Shown here: positions 37,427 to 45,897 of the stretch, piece after piece | Position numbering within the stretch: the first letter of the stretch is position 1 | Layout of the letters: every line of letters starts with the position of its first letter | Origin: Microvirga terrae | GTDB lineage: Bacteria; Pseudomonadota; Alphaproteobacteria; Rhizobiales; Beijerinckiaceae | Assembly (NCBI RefSeq): GCF_013307435.2 | Contig: NZ_CP102846.1 | Location: forward strand, 434,001 to 498,000 | Direction of reading: 5' to 3' | Length of the DNA: 64,000 nt | Translations under genes and position numbers: made by a program | The notes under the pieces: generated by a model | What the model saw: only the letters and a program-made list of their open reading frames with translations | What the model was told of the DNA's origin: nothing | The model's database searches: none

Positions 37427-38500
37427 ATGCATGTCACACTAACGACGGGTGCGATCGATTGCGACCTTCATCCGTCCGTGCCGACCATCAAGGCTCTGAT
37501 GCCCTATCTGGAGGAGCATTGGCAGGACGCCTTCATCGCGCGGGGCATCGATCACTTCAATCCGATGAGCTACCCGCCCAATGCTCCTCTGACCTGTCGA
37601 CCGGATTGGCGGGAGACCGGCGTCTTTCCAGGGAGTGACCTTACGGCCTTGCAGAAGAACGCACTTGACACCTTCGGTACACGCTATGCGATCTGCAACA
37701 CCGTCTATGGCGGGCAGATCGCCACAAGCGAGACCATGGGGGCTGCCATGTGCCGAGCGGTCAACGATTGGATCAGGGCCGAATGGCTCGACCGTGATCA
37801 TCGTCTGCGGGCGTCGATCGTCGTTCCCCCGCAGGATCCCGCCGTGGCCGTCGAGGAGATCGAGCGTTGCGCGGTCGACCGGCGTTTCGTTCAGATCATG
37901 CTCCCCGTCGGCGTCGAAATGATGCTGGGGCGCAAGTTCTACTGGCCGATCTACGAGGCGGCTCAACGGCACCACCTCCCGGTCGGGCTCCATGCCGGCC
38001 TGATGTACCGCTTTGCCCCGACCTCGACCGGCTGGCCGTCGCACTACCTGCAGGATTACGCGAGCATCACGCAGACCTTCGAGGACCAGTTGCTGAGCCT
38101 CGTGTCGCAGGGCGTGTTCTCCAAATTTGAGAATCTCACGGTAGTCCTGATCGAGTCCGGCGTCACATGGCTGCCGGGCTTTCTCTGGCGCGCCGTGAAG
38201 ACCTGGCGTGGGGTGCGCCCCGAAGTGCCTTGGGTGAAGGAATCGCCCGCTGACATCATCCGCCGTCATGTGCGGCTCACGGCGCAGCCCATCGACGCGC
38301 CGGCCGATGGTGCTCATCTCGGGCGGATCATGGATCAGATCGGGAGCGACGACATGCTGCTTTTCGCAACCGATTACCCCCATTGGCAGTTCGAGGACTG
38401 CGAGGCCCTGCCGGCGGGAATACCGAGCCGGCTCATCGAGAAGATCATGCTCGAGAACCCGTTGAGAACGTACACGCGCTTGGAAGGGACAGTCCAATGA
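37427..38500 (+). CDS. Metal-dependent amidohydrolase (ACMSD/amidohydrolase-2 type), copy 1
   Basis: 357 residues, with GAAGGAG before the ATG. A PF04909-like TIM barrel: IDCDLHPSVP in place of the canonical HxH motif, a central His in VGLHAGLMY, a conserved region LTVVLIESGVTWLPGFLWR, and the late Asp in LLFATDYPHWQ. Members of this family are zinc decarboxylases or hydrolases for ring-cleavage products, lactones and related acids. The substrate here is unknown. It is a paralogue of the next gene (about one third identical by eye), and the two overlap by ATGA, which suggests a heteromer or consecutive steps. Confidence 0.85.
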   Translation: MHVTLTTGAIDCDLHPSVPTIKALMPYLEEHWQDAFIARGIDHFNPMSYPPNAPLTCRPDWRETGVFPGSDLTALQKNALDTFGTRYAICNTVYGGQIATSETMGAAMCRAVNDWIRAEWLDRDHRLRASIVVPPQDPAVAVEEIERCAVDRRFVQIMLPVGVEMMLGRKFYWPIYEAAQRHHLPVGLHAGLMYRFAPTSTGWPSHYLQDYASITQTFEDQLLSLVSQGVFSKFENLTVVLIESGVTWLPGFLWRAVKTWRGVRPEVPWVKESPADIIRRHVRLTAQPIDAPADGAHLGRIMDQIGSDDMLLFATDYPHWQFEDCEALPAGIPSRLIEKIMLENPLRTYTRLEGTVQ

Positions 38501-39606
38501 CCCTGCTCTCGAACGCGCTCGATCACACGCCGTCCACCCGCAGCCGCCTTAGTGTCGTTGATTGCGACATCCACCCGACTCTGAGCCACCCCACGGCTCT
38601 TCACCCCTACCTTTCGCAGGTCTGGCGAGATCACCTCGACCAGTATGGAACATTCCACCATACCATCTATGCGGGCCGGGGCACCTATCCCCGCTTCACG
38701 CCCAACACCGCGAGGCGAGACGCTTGGCCGCCGACCGGAGGACCACCAGGCTCGGATCTTGCTTTCATGCAAAGCCAGCACCTGGATCCGCACGACATCG
38801 CGTTTGGCATTCTGGAGCCGCTCGTCGAGGCCAATGTCACCCGAAACACCGACCTCTCGACTGCCATGTGCGCCGCAGTGAATGAGTGGCAGCTCGATGT
38901 CTTCGCATCGAAGGAGCCGCGGCTGAAGGCGTCGATCGTCGTATGCGCGGAGGATCCCGTAGGAGCTGTCCAAGAAATCGAGAAACACGCAGGGGACCGC
39001 CGGTTCGCCCAGGTGCAGCTCGGCGCCCGCTCCCTGGAGCCCATTGGGCGGAAGCGCTACTGGCCGATCTTTGCGGCCGCGCAGACTGCGGGGCTCCCTC
39101 TCGGCTTCCATGTCGGCGGCCCGTCCGGCTACGCGCCCTCTGCCAGCGGCTGGCCGTCCTTCTACGTCGAAGACCATCATGTCCTGACCCACGGTGCCCA
39201 GGCACAGGTGACGAGCATGATCCTGGAAGGCGTTTTCGAACTGTTCCCGAAGACGCGGGTCGTGATGATCGAGAACGGCTTTGCCTGGGCCCCTCCTCTG
39301 TCGTGGCGCTTGGACAGGTTGTGGTCGCGGATGCGCAGCGAGGTCCCGCATGTGAAGCGCCCGCCTTCGGAATACATGCGCGAGCATGTCTGGTTCGCAA
39401 CTCAGCCCGTTGAGGAACCGGAGCGGCGGGAAGATCTGCGGGCTCTGTTTGATTGGATCGGGTGGGACCGCATGATGTTCTCCTCCGATTACCCGCATTG
39501 GGATTTCGACGATCCTAAACGCGCGATCCAAATGCCCATGTCGGAGTCCGAGAAGGCGATGCTGTTCCGCGACAATGCCATGGCCTTCTACAACCTCGCC
39601 GCCTAG
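38497..39606 (+). CDS. Metal-dependent amidohydrolase (ACMSD/amidohydrolase-2 type), copy 2
   Basis: 369 residues, overlapping the previous stop by ATGA. Motifs parallel those of copy 1: VVDCDIHPTLS, LGFHVGGPSG, TRVVMIENGFAWAPPLSWR and MMFSSDYPHWDFDD. As in copy 1 the first motif is D-x-H rather than H-x-H, so one metal ligand is shifted, as in several COG2159 proteins. Function is presumably a hydrolytic or decarboxylating step on the imported compound. Keeping both copies in tandem argues for distinct roles. Confidence 0.85.
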   Translation: MTLLSNALDHTPSTRSRLSVVDCDIHPTLSHPTALHPYLSQVWRDHLDQYGTFHHTIYAGRGTYPRFTPNTARRDAWPPTGGPPGSDLAFMQSQHLDPHDIAFGILEPLVEANVTRNTDLSTAMCAAVNEWQLDVFASKEPRLKASIVVCAEDPVGAVQEIEKHAGDRRFAQVQLGARSLEPIGRKRYWPIFAAAQTAGLPLGFHVGGPSGYAPSASGWPSFYVEDHHVLTHGAQAQVTSMILEGVFELFPKTRVVMIENGFAWAPPLSWRLDRLWSRMRSEVPHVKRPPSEYMREHVWFATQPVEEPERREDLRALFDWIGWDRMMFSSDYPHWDFDDPKRAIQMPMSESEKAMLFRDNAMAFYNLAA

Positions 39607-39618
39607 GGACACATATCC

Positions 39619-40614
39619 ATGAAGAAACTGCTGAATGCACCCACGGCCTATGTCGACGAGGTGCTTGATGGTCTAACCCTCGCTCACCCCTCGCTCGTAC
39701 GTGACGGCACCGCCGGGCGGGTCATCCGGCGCGCGAGTGGCATCAAACCTGGGAAGGTCGGCGTTGCATCGGGCGGCGGCTCGGGCCACTTGCCTCTCTT
39801 CACCGGCTATGTCGGGAAAGGCCTGATCGACACCTGCGCGATAGGCAACGTGTTCGAAGGCCCCAACATCGATTCATGCATGGACGCCATCCGCCTGGCC
39901 AATGGCGGACGAGGTGTGCTCCGCCTATACGGAAACTACGGCGGCGACCGCATGAATTTCGACATGGCCGGCGAGTTCCTCGAGGAAGAGGGAATCCGCA
40001 CCACCACCGTACTCGGTATCGATGACATCGCGAGTGGAACCCTGGACGAGCGCCAGAAGCGTCGCGGTGTCGCGGGCCTGATCTACGCCTACAAAGCCGC
40101 CGGGGCCAAGGCGGAAGAGGGTGCCGACCTCGATGAGGTCACACGCATTGGCCGCAAGGCGGTCGAGGCGACGCGCACGATCGGCGTTGCTCTTGCCCCC
40201 TGTCAGGTGCCGACGGCCGACCGACCAACCTTCAGCCTTGCCGAGGATGAGATCGAGATGGGCATGGGAATTCATGGTGAACCAGGTATCTGGCGGGATA
40301 AGCTCAAACCTGCCGATGCGGTGGTTGACGAGATGCTCGATCGCCTTCTGGCCGACCAGGCCATTACCACCGGCCGCGTCTCAATCCTCGTCAACGGCCT
40401 TGGCGCGACGCCGCTCGAAGAATTGTTCATCCTCTACCGTCGGGCCGCCGAGCGCCTGCGTCGGGAGAGGATCGAAATCGTGCAGCCGCTCGTCGGCAAT
40501 TATGTAACCTCGATGGAGATGGCGGGCGCTTCGATCAGTCTTCACGCCATCGACGACGAGCTTGCAACGCTTCTTGCGGCGCCGGCAGATTGCCCGTTCT
40601 GGAGAGTCGCATGA
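39619..40614 (+). CDS. dhaK: Dihydroxyacetone kinase subunit DhaK-like
   Basis: 331 residues, 12 bp after the amidohydrolase. The DhaK domain is complete: GGGSGHLPLFTGYVGKGLID at the N terminus, RLYGNYGGDRMNFDMA, GVAGLIYAYKAAGAKAEEG, and MGIHGEPG with the His that forms the hemiaminal bond to the ketose. DhaK binds the short ketose covalently. Its partner DhaL follows with an ATGA overlap. No DhaM was seen, so an ATP-dependent rather than PTS-dependent kinase is likely. In sugar-acid clusters such kinases may act on erythrulose or other tetroses as well as dihydroxyacetone. Confidence 0.9.
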   Translation: MKKLLNAPTAYVDEVLDGLTLAHPSLVRDGTAGRVIRRASGIKPGKVGVASGGGSGHLPLFTGYVGKGLIDTCAIGNVFEGPNIDSCMDAIRLANGGRGVLRLYGNYGGDRMNFDMAGEFLEEEGIRTTTVLGIDDIASGTLDERQKRRGVAGLIYAYKAAGAKAEEGADLDEVTRIGRKAVEATRTIGVALAPCQVPTADRPTFSLAEDEIEMGMGIHGEPGIWRDKLKPADAVVDEMLDRLLADQAITTGRVSILVNGLGATPLEELFILYRRAAERLRRERIEIVQPLVGNYVTSMEMAGASISLHAIDDELATLLAAPADCPFWRVA

Positions 40615-41219
40615 CCGCCATCACGACACAGCACATCGCTGGCGCCGTCAGCGGCGCCAAGGCGGCCATGGGTGACCTTGAGCAGGTCCTGAACGAAGCG
40701 GATTCAAAGCTTGGCGATGGAGATACCGGCAGCATGCTTGCCCGCCTGATCGACCGGCTGGCAGATGCAGATCCCGCGGTGGAGCCTTCCATAAGCGATG
40801 CGTTCAGCAAGCTCGCCCGTGCCGCAATGGGAGCGACCGGATCGAGCCTCGGCACCCTTTTCGCCACGGGCCTCATGACAGCATCGCGAATGACGAAAGG
40901 GAAAGACTCGATCGCGTGGTCCGAGCTGGCACCGCTTCTGTCGGCATCCCGTGACGCGATGATGGCGCGCGGTGGCGCGAAGCTCGGCGACAAAACCGTT
41001 CTTGATGCCATTCACGAAGTCGCCACCGCGGTCGAGGGACTGAACGACCAGGCGTCCGTCGCTCAGTCGGCGAAACAGGCAGGTCAGATCGTTCTCGAGC
41101 GCTTCTTCAACGAGAGCTGCAAGGTCGGGCGCGCCCGCATGTTCATGGAAAGAAGCATCGGAACACATGATCCGGGCATGCTTGCCTTCGTCAGGCTCGT
41201 CGATGCGGTTGCTGGCTAA
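40611..41219 (+). CDS. dhaL: Dihydroxyacetone kinase subunit DhaL-like
   Basis: 202 residues, overlapping dhaK by ATGA. The nucleotide-binding motif LGDGDTGSM near residue 35 carries the Asp residues that bind Mg-ADP/ATP. GATGSSLGTLFATGLM and GDKTVLDAIHEVATA are typical of DhaL. With the preceding subunit it makes a two-part kinase that phosphorylates a small ketose at the end of the pathway. Confidence 0.9.
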   Translation: MTAITTQHIAGAVSGAKAAMGDLEQVLNEADSKLGDGDTGSMLARLIDRLADADPAVEPSISDAFSKLARAAMGATGSSLGTLFATGLMTASRMTKGKDSIAWSELAPLLSASRDAMMARGGAKLGDKTVLDAIHEVATAVEGLNDQASVAQSAKQAGQIVLERFFNESCKVGRARMFMERSIGTHDPGMLAFVRLVDAVAG

Positions 41220-41239
41220 ACGGTAACATCGGCGGCCCA

Positions 41240-42202
41240 ATGGAACGAGCCACTTTCCCGGCGATCGTCACGGCTGTGAATGCGGAGACCGAGGCGGTCA
41301 ACAGCTACGAACTTTCGGCCATTGGCACTGGCACGCTACCCGTCTTCTCGGCAGGATCGCATGTCGACCTGCATCTCGGGAACGGCATGGTGCGCAGCTA
41401 TTCCATTGTGAACTGCCAATCCGAAAGACACCGCTACGTCATTGGCGTCCATCGTGATGCCGCGGGACGCGGCGGATCGCGGTTTGTGCATGACAGTCTC
41501 CATATCGGCGAGACTGTTACTCTGAGCGGCCCACGCAATAATTTTCCATTGCATGAAGATGCTCACCATACGGTGCTGATCGGTGGCGGGATCGGCATAA
41601 CACCGCTCCTCGCGATGATGACGCGCTTGTCCAAGCTCGGTCGGCCGTACGAAGCCTATTATGTGGCCCGCACCCGTTCACGCGCTCCTTTCCTCAAATG
41701 GATAGATGAACTCCGCGAGTCAGCGGGAGCGGATATACGGGTCTCCTTCAATCATGAGGTACCCGACACGCGGCTCGATATCGCGAGCATCGTGAGGTCT
41801 GCGCCGGATGACGCACACCTCTATTGTTGCGGCCCGAGCTCTATGCTCGAAGCGTTCAAGGTGGCGACCGCCCGACGCTCGGCAGAGTTCGTCCACCTGG
41901 AACATTTCAGATCGGCGGAAGAGCCGACTAGGGAGAGAGGATTCCAGGTTGAACTCACGCGCTCGGGCGTCAGGCTGGATGTCGAGCCAGGACAGTCGAT
42001 CCTCGATGTCCTGATTCAGGCCGGAATCGACGTCGCCTTTTCATGTGAGCAAGGGATCTGCGGCACCTGCGAGGTCGCAGTTCTGGACGGAGTTCCCGAT
42101 CATAGGGACACATACCTGACGCCTGTCGAACGTGAGAAGAACACCTCGCTGATGATCTGCTGTTCGAGATCTATCTCAGACAGGCTCGTTCTGGATCTCT
42201 GA
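41240..42202 (+). CDS. Phthalate-dioxygenase-reductase-type flavin/[2Fe-2S] oxidoreductase
   Basis: 320 residues in PDR order. A flavin-binding barrel (VRSYSIVNCQ) comes first, then the NAD(P)H domain (LIGGGIGITPLLAMM, LYCCGPSSMLEAF) and a C-terminal plant-type ferredoxin with cysteines in SCEQGICGTCEV and ICCSRS. This layout matches vanillate O-demethylase reductase (VanB) and related proteins, which deliver NAD(P)H electrons to Rieske proteins or oxygenases. No oxygenase alpha subunit is in the window. It is the last gene of the operon. A hairpin with an A/T run separates it from the convergent binding-protein gene. Confidence 0.88.
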   Translation: MERATFPAIVTAVNAETEAVNSYELSAIGTGTLPVFSAGSHVDLHLGNGMVRSYSIVNCQSERHRYVIGVHRDAAGRGGSRFVHDSLHIGETVTLSGPRNNFPLHEDAHHTVLIGGGIGITPLLAMMTRLSKLGRPYEAYYVARTRSRAPFLKWIDELRESAGADIRVSFNHEVPDTRLDIASIVRSAPDDAHLYCCGPSSMLEAFKVATARRSAEFVHLEHFRSAEEPTRERGFQVELTRSGVRLDVEPGQSILDVLIQAGIDVAFSCEQGICGTCEVAVLDGVPDHRDTYLTPVEREKNTSLMICCSRSISDRLVLDL

Positions 42203-42216
42203 GTCTCCTGGCACCA

Positions 42217-42243
42217 CAAAAAATGCCCGGCGTCGCCGGGCAT
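42217..42243. terminator. Bidirectional terminator
   Basis: ATGCCCGGC and GCCGGGCAT form a 9-bp perfect stem with a 3-base loop. Six A residues precede it (42218-42223), giving TTTTTT on the minus strand after the binding-protein gene. It also closes the plus-strand operon, 20 bp after the reductase stop. Confidence 0.85.
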
Positions 42244-42267
42244 CTCTGTTGCTTTGTTTAGTTCGGC

Positions 42268-43611
42268 TCAGTTCTGTCCGGTGCGGACCATCACGCGCTT
42301 CCAGTTGGACGCGACGTTCTCCATCGCCTGCTTGGCCGTGGTCTGTCCCAGCATCGCCTGAGAGATGCCGGAGCGCAGGTGCTGCTCGAAGGCGCCCCAG
42401 TTCGGATCGCGCGGGTTCATGACCGCCGTTTTCAGTGAAGCGGCGGACGCAGGAGCCCAGCCGTATTCCTGAATGACCTTAGGATCGTTCAGTACGGACT
42501 GACGTGCCGGCGCGTTGCCCTTCTCCATCGAACGGCGCGACCATTCGGGTCCTGTGATGTGCTGGACGAACTCCCAGGCCCATTCCTTGTTCTTCGCGTC
42601 CTTCGGCACGGCGAAAGCCCAGCCGCCGTTGAGGCTCTTCGACTGCTCCGGGGTGTTCATGCCGGGCACGACCGTCCAGCTCCATTTGCCCGCCGTCTTA
42701 GATGACGGATTGCGGTTCAGAGGAGTCGCCGAGGCATTGACCGTCACGGCCATGGCATAGCGGTCATTCTGGCCGTTGGCGATGATTTCGTCCCATTCCC
42801 AGGTCACGGCATCCGGCGGCACGACCTTGTGCTTGGCGAGCAGGTCGCCATAGAACTGAAGCGCCTCGATCGCCTCCGGCCTGGTCACAAAGATCTCGCC
42901 GGTCTGCGGATCGTAGAGATCGCCGCCCGCGGAACGCAGCCACGGAAGGAAGTGATCGACGATCGCACCTCCTTGGCGCGCACAAGTCCCGATGCCGAAA
43001 CGGGTACCATTGCCCTGCTTGGTCAGTGCCGCGGCGGCTTCGAGAAGTTCAGGGAAGGTCTGCGGCGGCTTCGCGATTCCAGCTTGTTCCAGAAGCTCCT
43101 TCTGGTAGTGCAGGATATAGGTCGTGCTGCGATAAGGTACGCCGACATAGCGCTTTTCCTTCTCATGAAGGTAGAGCTGCTTTACGCCCTCCGGAAAGTC
43201 GCCCCAGTTGAAGTCCGGATGCTTGTCGGCAGTCTTCTTGATGAGCTCCTGCACATCCTCGAGATAAGGTCCCATCCAGCCGACCTGAGAGGCGCCGAGC
43301 TGGATCACGTCGATGGTATTGGAGCCGCCCATCAGCTCCGCCTTCATGCGCGTCACCATAGCCTCGTTCGGAAGCTGGGTGTATTCCACCTCGATTCCGT
43401 GCTGCTTGGTAAAGGCCGGGATGGCATCCTGGATGATTGTGCCCTTCCAAGGCGCACTGTCACCTACAACGAGTAGCTTGGCGGGCTTGCCCTGCGCATA
43501 GGAACGGCGGGGAGCACCGATTGCCGCGAGACCAAAGCCGGCAGCGGCTGAAGCCATGAGCGTACGCCTTGTGATCACACCATTTCTGGCGACATATGTT
43601 TCCTTGGACAT
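42268..43611 (-). CDS. ABC sugar transporter solute-binding protein, Tat-type signal
   Basis: 447 residues from the ATG at 43611 with AAGGGAG upstream; an in-frame start 13 codons earlier is less likely. The N terminus has a twin-arginine signal (TRRTLMASAAAGFGLAAIG, cleavage near SYAQG). The mature protein is a CUT1-cluster extracellular solute-binding protein (AIPAFTKQHGIEVEYTQLP, VPYRSTTYILHYQKELLEQAG, GGWAFAVPKDAKNKEWAWEF). It probably serves the permeases at 35.6-37.4 kb. It is transcribed apart from them under its own copy of the 19-bp operator. Confidence 0.9.
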   Translation of the reverse strand: MSKETYVARNGVITRRTLMASAAAGFGLAAIGAPRRSYAQGKPAKLLVVGDSAPWKGTIIQDAIPAFTKQHGIEVEYTQLPNEAMVTRMKAELMGGSNTIDVIQLGASQVGWMGPYLEDVQELIKKTADKHPDFNWGDFPEGVKQLYLHEKEKRYVGVPYRSTTYILHYQKELLEQAGIAKPPQTFPELLEAAAALTKQGNGTRFGIGTCARQGGAIVDHFLPWLRSAGGDLYDPQTGEIFVTRPEAIEALQFYGDLLAKHKVVPPDAVTWEWDEIIANGQNDRYAMAVTVNASATPLNRNPSSKTAGKWSWTVVPGMNTPEQSKSLNGGWAFAVPKDAKNKEWAWEFVQHITGPEWSRRSMEKGNAPARQSVLNDPKVIQEYGWAPASAASLKTAVMNPRDPNWGAFEQHLRSGISQAMLGQTTAKQAMENVASNWKRVMVRTGQN

Positions 43612-43734
43612 TTCTTTCACTCCCTTCATGACCGGCTTAACTGCGGTCATGTTTGTTATGAGGCTGACATATGTGGCTCTTGAGGGAGATCAGCGATACA
43701 CATCCTCTCCGCCGAGCCGGGACACCGCTTCAGA

Positions 43735-43753
43735 GTTGTTATGTTTTGTTAGG
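43735..43753 (-). promoter_or_regulatory. 19-bp operator upstream of the binding-protein gene
   Basis: GTTGTTATGTTTTGTTAGG (plus strand) is the exact reverse complement of 35113-35131. It lies 123 bp before the binding-protein start, inside a 343-bp gap (43612-43954) without genes. This indicates a separate, co-regulated promoter for the binding protein. Confidence 0.65.
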
Positions 43754-43954
43754 CTAGTTCTATCGAAGCCTAAACAAATTTGGCATCTTCTGAAAATTAA
43801 GCAAGCTACTTTTGTTGATTCAGCATCATGAAAGATAAATCTGTGCGGCATTGAGACCAAAGTTCACCTAACAGAAACCGCAACTTTCATTCTCCGCGCA
43901 AGCGCGCGGTTGGATATGAGATAGCTGACGCAGGACCGACCCACATCATAGATG

Positions 43955-44737
43955 CTAACGCAGCAGCGACTGACCGCCGTCGATCCAGATCGGTGTTCCG
44001 GTGATATGCCGCGATCGCGGCGAGGCGAGAAAAACCACCACGTCGGCCACGTCCTCGCTCTGACCGGGCTTTCCTCCGGTAATGGGAATGTCTCCATCGG
44101 GCCACACAACGGGAACGCGCGCCTCGTCCACCTTGCGCTTGAAGGTGTTGTCCGGAATGGCCGTATCGATTTGCCCAGGACACACGGCATTCACTCGGAT
44201 GCGGTGCTTGCCGAGCTCGAGGGCGAGTTGCTGCGCGAGGGCAAGTTGCGCTGCCTTCGTAGCCGCGTAGGCACTCGCACCGGCCGTGGTGAAGGTGCGC
44301 GTGCCATTGATGGATGACATAATGATGATCGATCCGCCACCGGCCGCCTTGAGGTGAGGCACAGCGTAGTGAAGCGTCAGGTAGGTCCCGCGCAGGTTGA
44401 TCGCGATCGTCTTGTCCCATTCGTCTGGGCGCAGATCGTCTATCGGCGCCCAGACGCCGTTAATTCCAGCATTGGCAACCACGATGTCGATCCTGCCAAA
44501 AGCCTCGACCGTCCGCGCAATAGCCTCTCGCATCCCATCCTCGAGAGCGACATCCGCGACGAGGGCGATGCCACGCCCTCCCGCCTTCTCGATTTCGCGG
44601 ATAGTTTGGAGCAACTCGCTCTCGGTGCGCCCGATTGCGGCGACAGCCGCCCCCTCCCGGGCGAGCTTTATGGCCGAGGCCCTTCCGATGCCCGAGCCTG
44701 CACCCGTGACGAGCGCGACGGATCCCTGCAGTTCCAT
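43955..44737 (-). CDS. Short-chain dehydrogenase/reductase
   Basis: 260 residues from the ATG at 44737 (GGGAG upstream). Classical SDR: TGAGSGIGRA for NAD(P), VANAGI, catalytic Ser in IMSSING, Tyr/Lys in YAATK, and PGQIDTAIPD. It probably oxidises a hydroxyl of the sugar or sugar acid taken up by the neighbouring transporter. It starts 10 bp after the aldo/keto reductase stop and is part of the minus-strand block under LacI. Confidence 0.9.
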   Translation of the reverse strand: MELQGSVALVTGAGSGIGRASAIKLAREGAAVAAIGRTESELLQTIREIEKAGGRGIALVADVALEDGMREAIARTVEAFGRIDIVVANAGINGVWAPIDDLRPDEWDKTIAINLRGTYLTLHYAVPHLKAAGGGSIIIMSSINGTRTFTTAGASAYAATKAAQLALAQQLALELGKHRIRVNAVCPGQIDTAIPDNTFKRKVDEARVPVVWPDGDIPITGGKPGQSEDVADVVVFLASPRSRHITGTPIWIDGGQSLLR

Positions 44738-44747
44738 GGTCAGCTCC

Positions 44748-45731
44748 CTAGACGAACCCGTGCGGCTTGTGAGGCACATAAGCCTTCGTCATTTCCTCGA
44801 TATCCTCGGCGGTCAGGGTCACTTCCGTTGCCGTTACCGCATCATCGATCTGGCTCTCGCGACTTACGCCCACAATTGGAGCGGCAACCGCTGGCTGGGC
44901 CATGAGCCAGGCGAGCGCGACACTAGCGCGGGGAACGCCATGTCGCCGGGCGACGGCTGCGGCGGCATCAATGATCTTGGCATCGACTTCTTCAGTGTCG
45001 CCATAAAGAACCGGCCGCAGCAGATCCGTATTCTTGCGGACGCTCTCAGGCTCACCCTGCTCACGAGCCAGCAATCCGCGCGCGAGAGGAGCCCAGGGAA
45101 TGAGACCGACCCCTTCGGCTTCGCATAGCGGCACCATTTCACGCTCCTCCTCGCGATTGAGGAGATTGTAATGGTTCTGCATAGACACGAAGCGCGCATA
45201 GCCCCTGCGATCGGACAGGTAGAGCGACTTGGCAAACTTCCAGGCATGCATGGATGAGGCGCCGATGTAGCGAACCTTGCCGATCCTCACGAGATCGGTC
45301 AGCGCCTCCAGGGTCTCTTCGATGGGCGTCGTGGGATCCCAGCGATGGATCTGATACAGGTCCACATAGTCGGTTTGGAGACGACGCAAACTGTGGTCGA
45401 TTTCCGTCATGATCGCCTTGCGCGAGAGACCGGCGCCGTTTGCCCCTGGCCGCATGCGCGTGTTGACCTTGGTGGCGACCACGACGTCGTCACGCTTGGC
45501 ATACTCCTTCAAAGCGCGCCCGACGATTTCCTCACTCGACCCGAGCGAATAGCTGTTCGACGTGTCGAAGAAGTTGATGCCGACGTCGAGGGCCTTCCTG
45601 ATCAACGGCCGGCTCACATCCTCGGTCAAAGTCCACTTGGGCTCTCCCCTGTCCGGCTCGCCGAATGTCATGCATCCAAGGCAGACGCGCGAAACCTCCA
45701 ACCCAGTCCGTCCCAGCTTCGTGTATTTCAT
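44748..45731 (-). CDS. Aldo/keto reductase
   Basis: 327 residues, with GGGAGGAGAGG before the ATG. Typical AKR tetrad region: INFFDTSNSYSLGSSEE (Asp and Tyr), VVATKV (Lys) and LYQIHRWDP (His). LIPWAPLARGLLA and a C-terminal AVTATEVTLTAEDIEE region are also present. These NADP-dependent enzymes interconvert sugars and their alcohols or lactones. With the SDR and the SMP-30 lactonase it may oxidise an aldose to an aldonolactone. Confidence 0.9.
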   Translation of the reverse strand: MKYTKLGRTGLEVSRVCLGCMTFGEPDRGEPKWTLTEDVSRPLIRKALDVGINFFDTSNSYSLGSSEEIVGRALKEYAKRDDVVVATKVNTRMRPGANGAGLSRKAIMTEIDHSLRRLQTDYVDLYQIHRWDPTTPIEETLEALTDLVRIGKVRYIGASSMHAWKFAKSLYLSDRRGYARFVSMQNHYNLLNREEEREMVPLCEAEGVGLIPWAPLARGLLAREQGEPESVRKNTDLLRPVLYGDTEEVDAKIIDAAAAVARRHGVPRASVALAWLMAQPAVAAPIVGVSRESQIDDAVTATEVTLTAEDIEEMTKAYVPHKPHGFV

Positions 45732-45897
45732 GATGCACCTCTCCTCCCTTGCTCAACTTGACTCCGGGCAAAGCTCCACCTTCTCCGCAGAACTATGCCT
45801 GTGGAGCGATTCTCGGTGGGCAATCAACGAACCGGCTATGCGATCCTCAGGCTGCCCGATCCGGGTCCGCCGTTGATCCATTCAAGCCATCGAAACT

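Noticed and set aside
38374..39612. 412-residue frame antisense to amidohydrolase copy 2
   Set aside because: Mirror of the true coding strand; no recognisable protein features.
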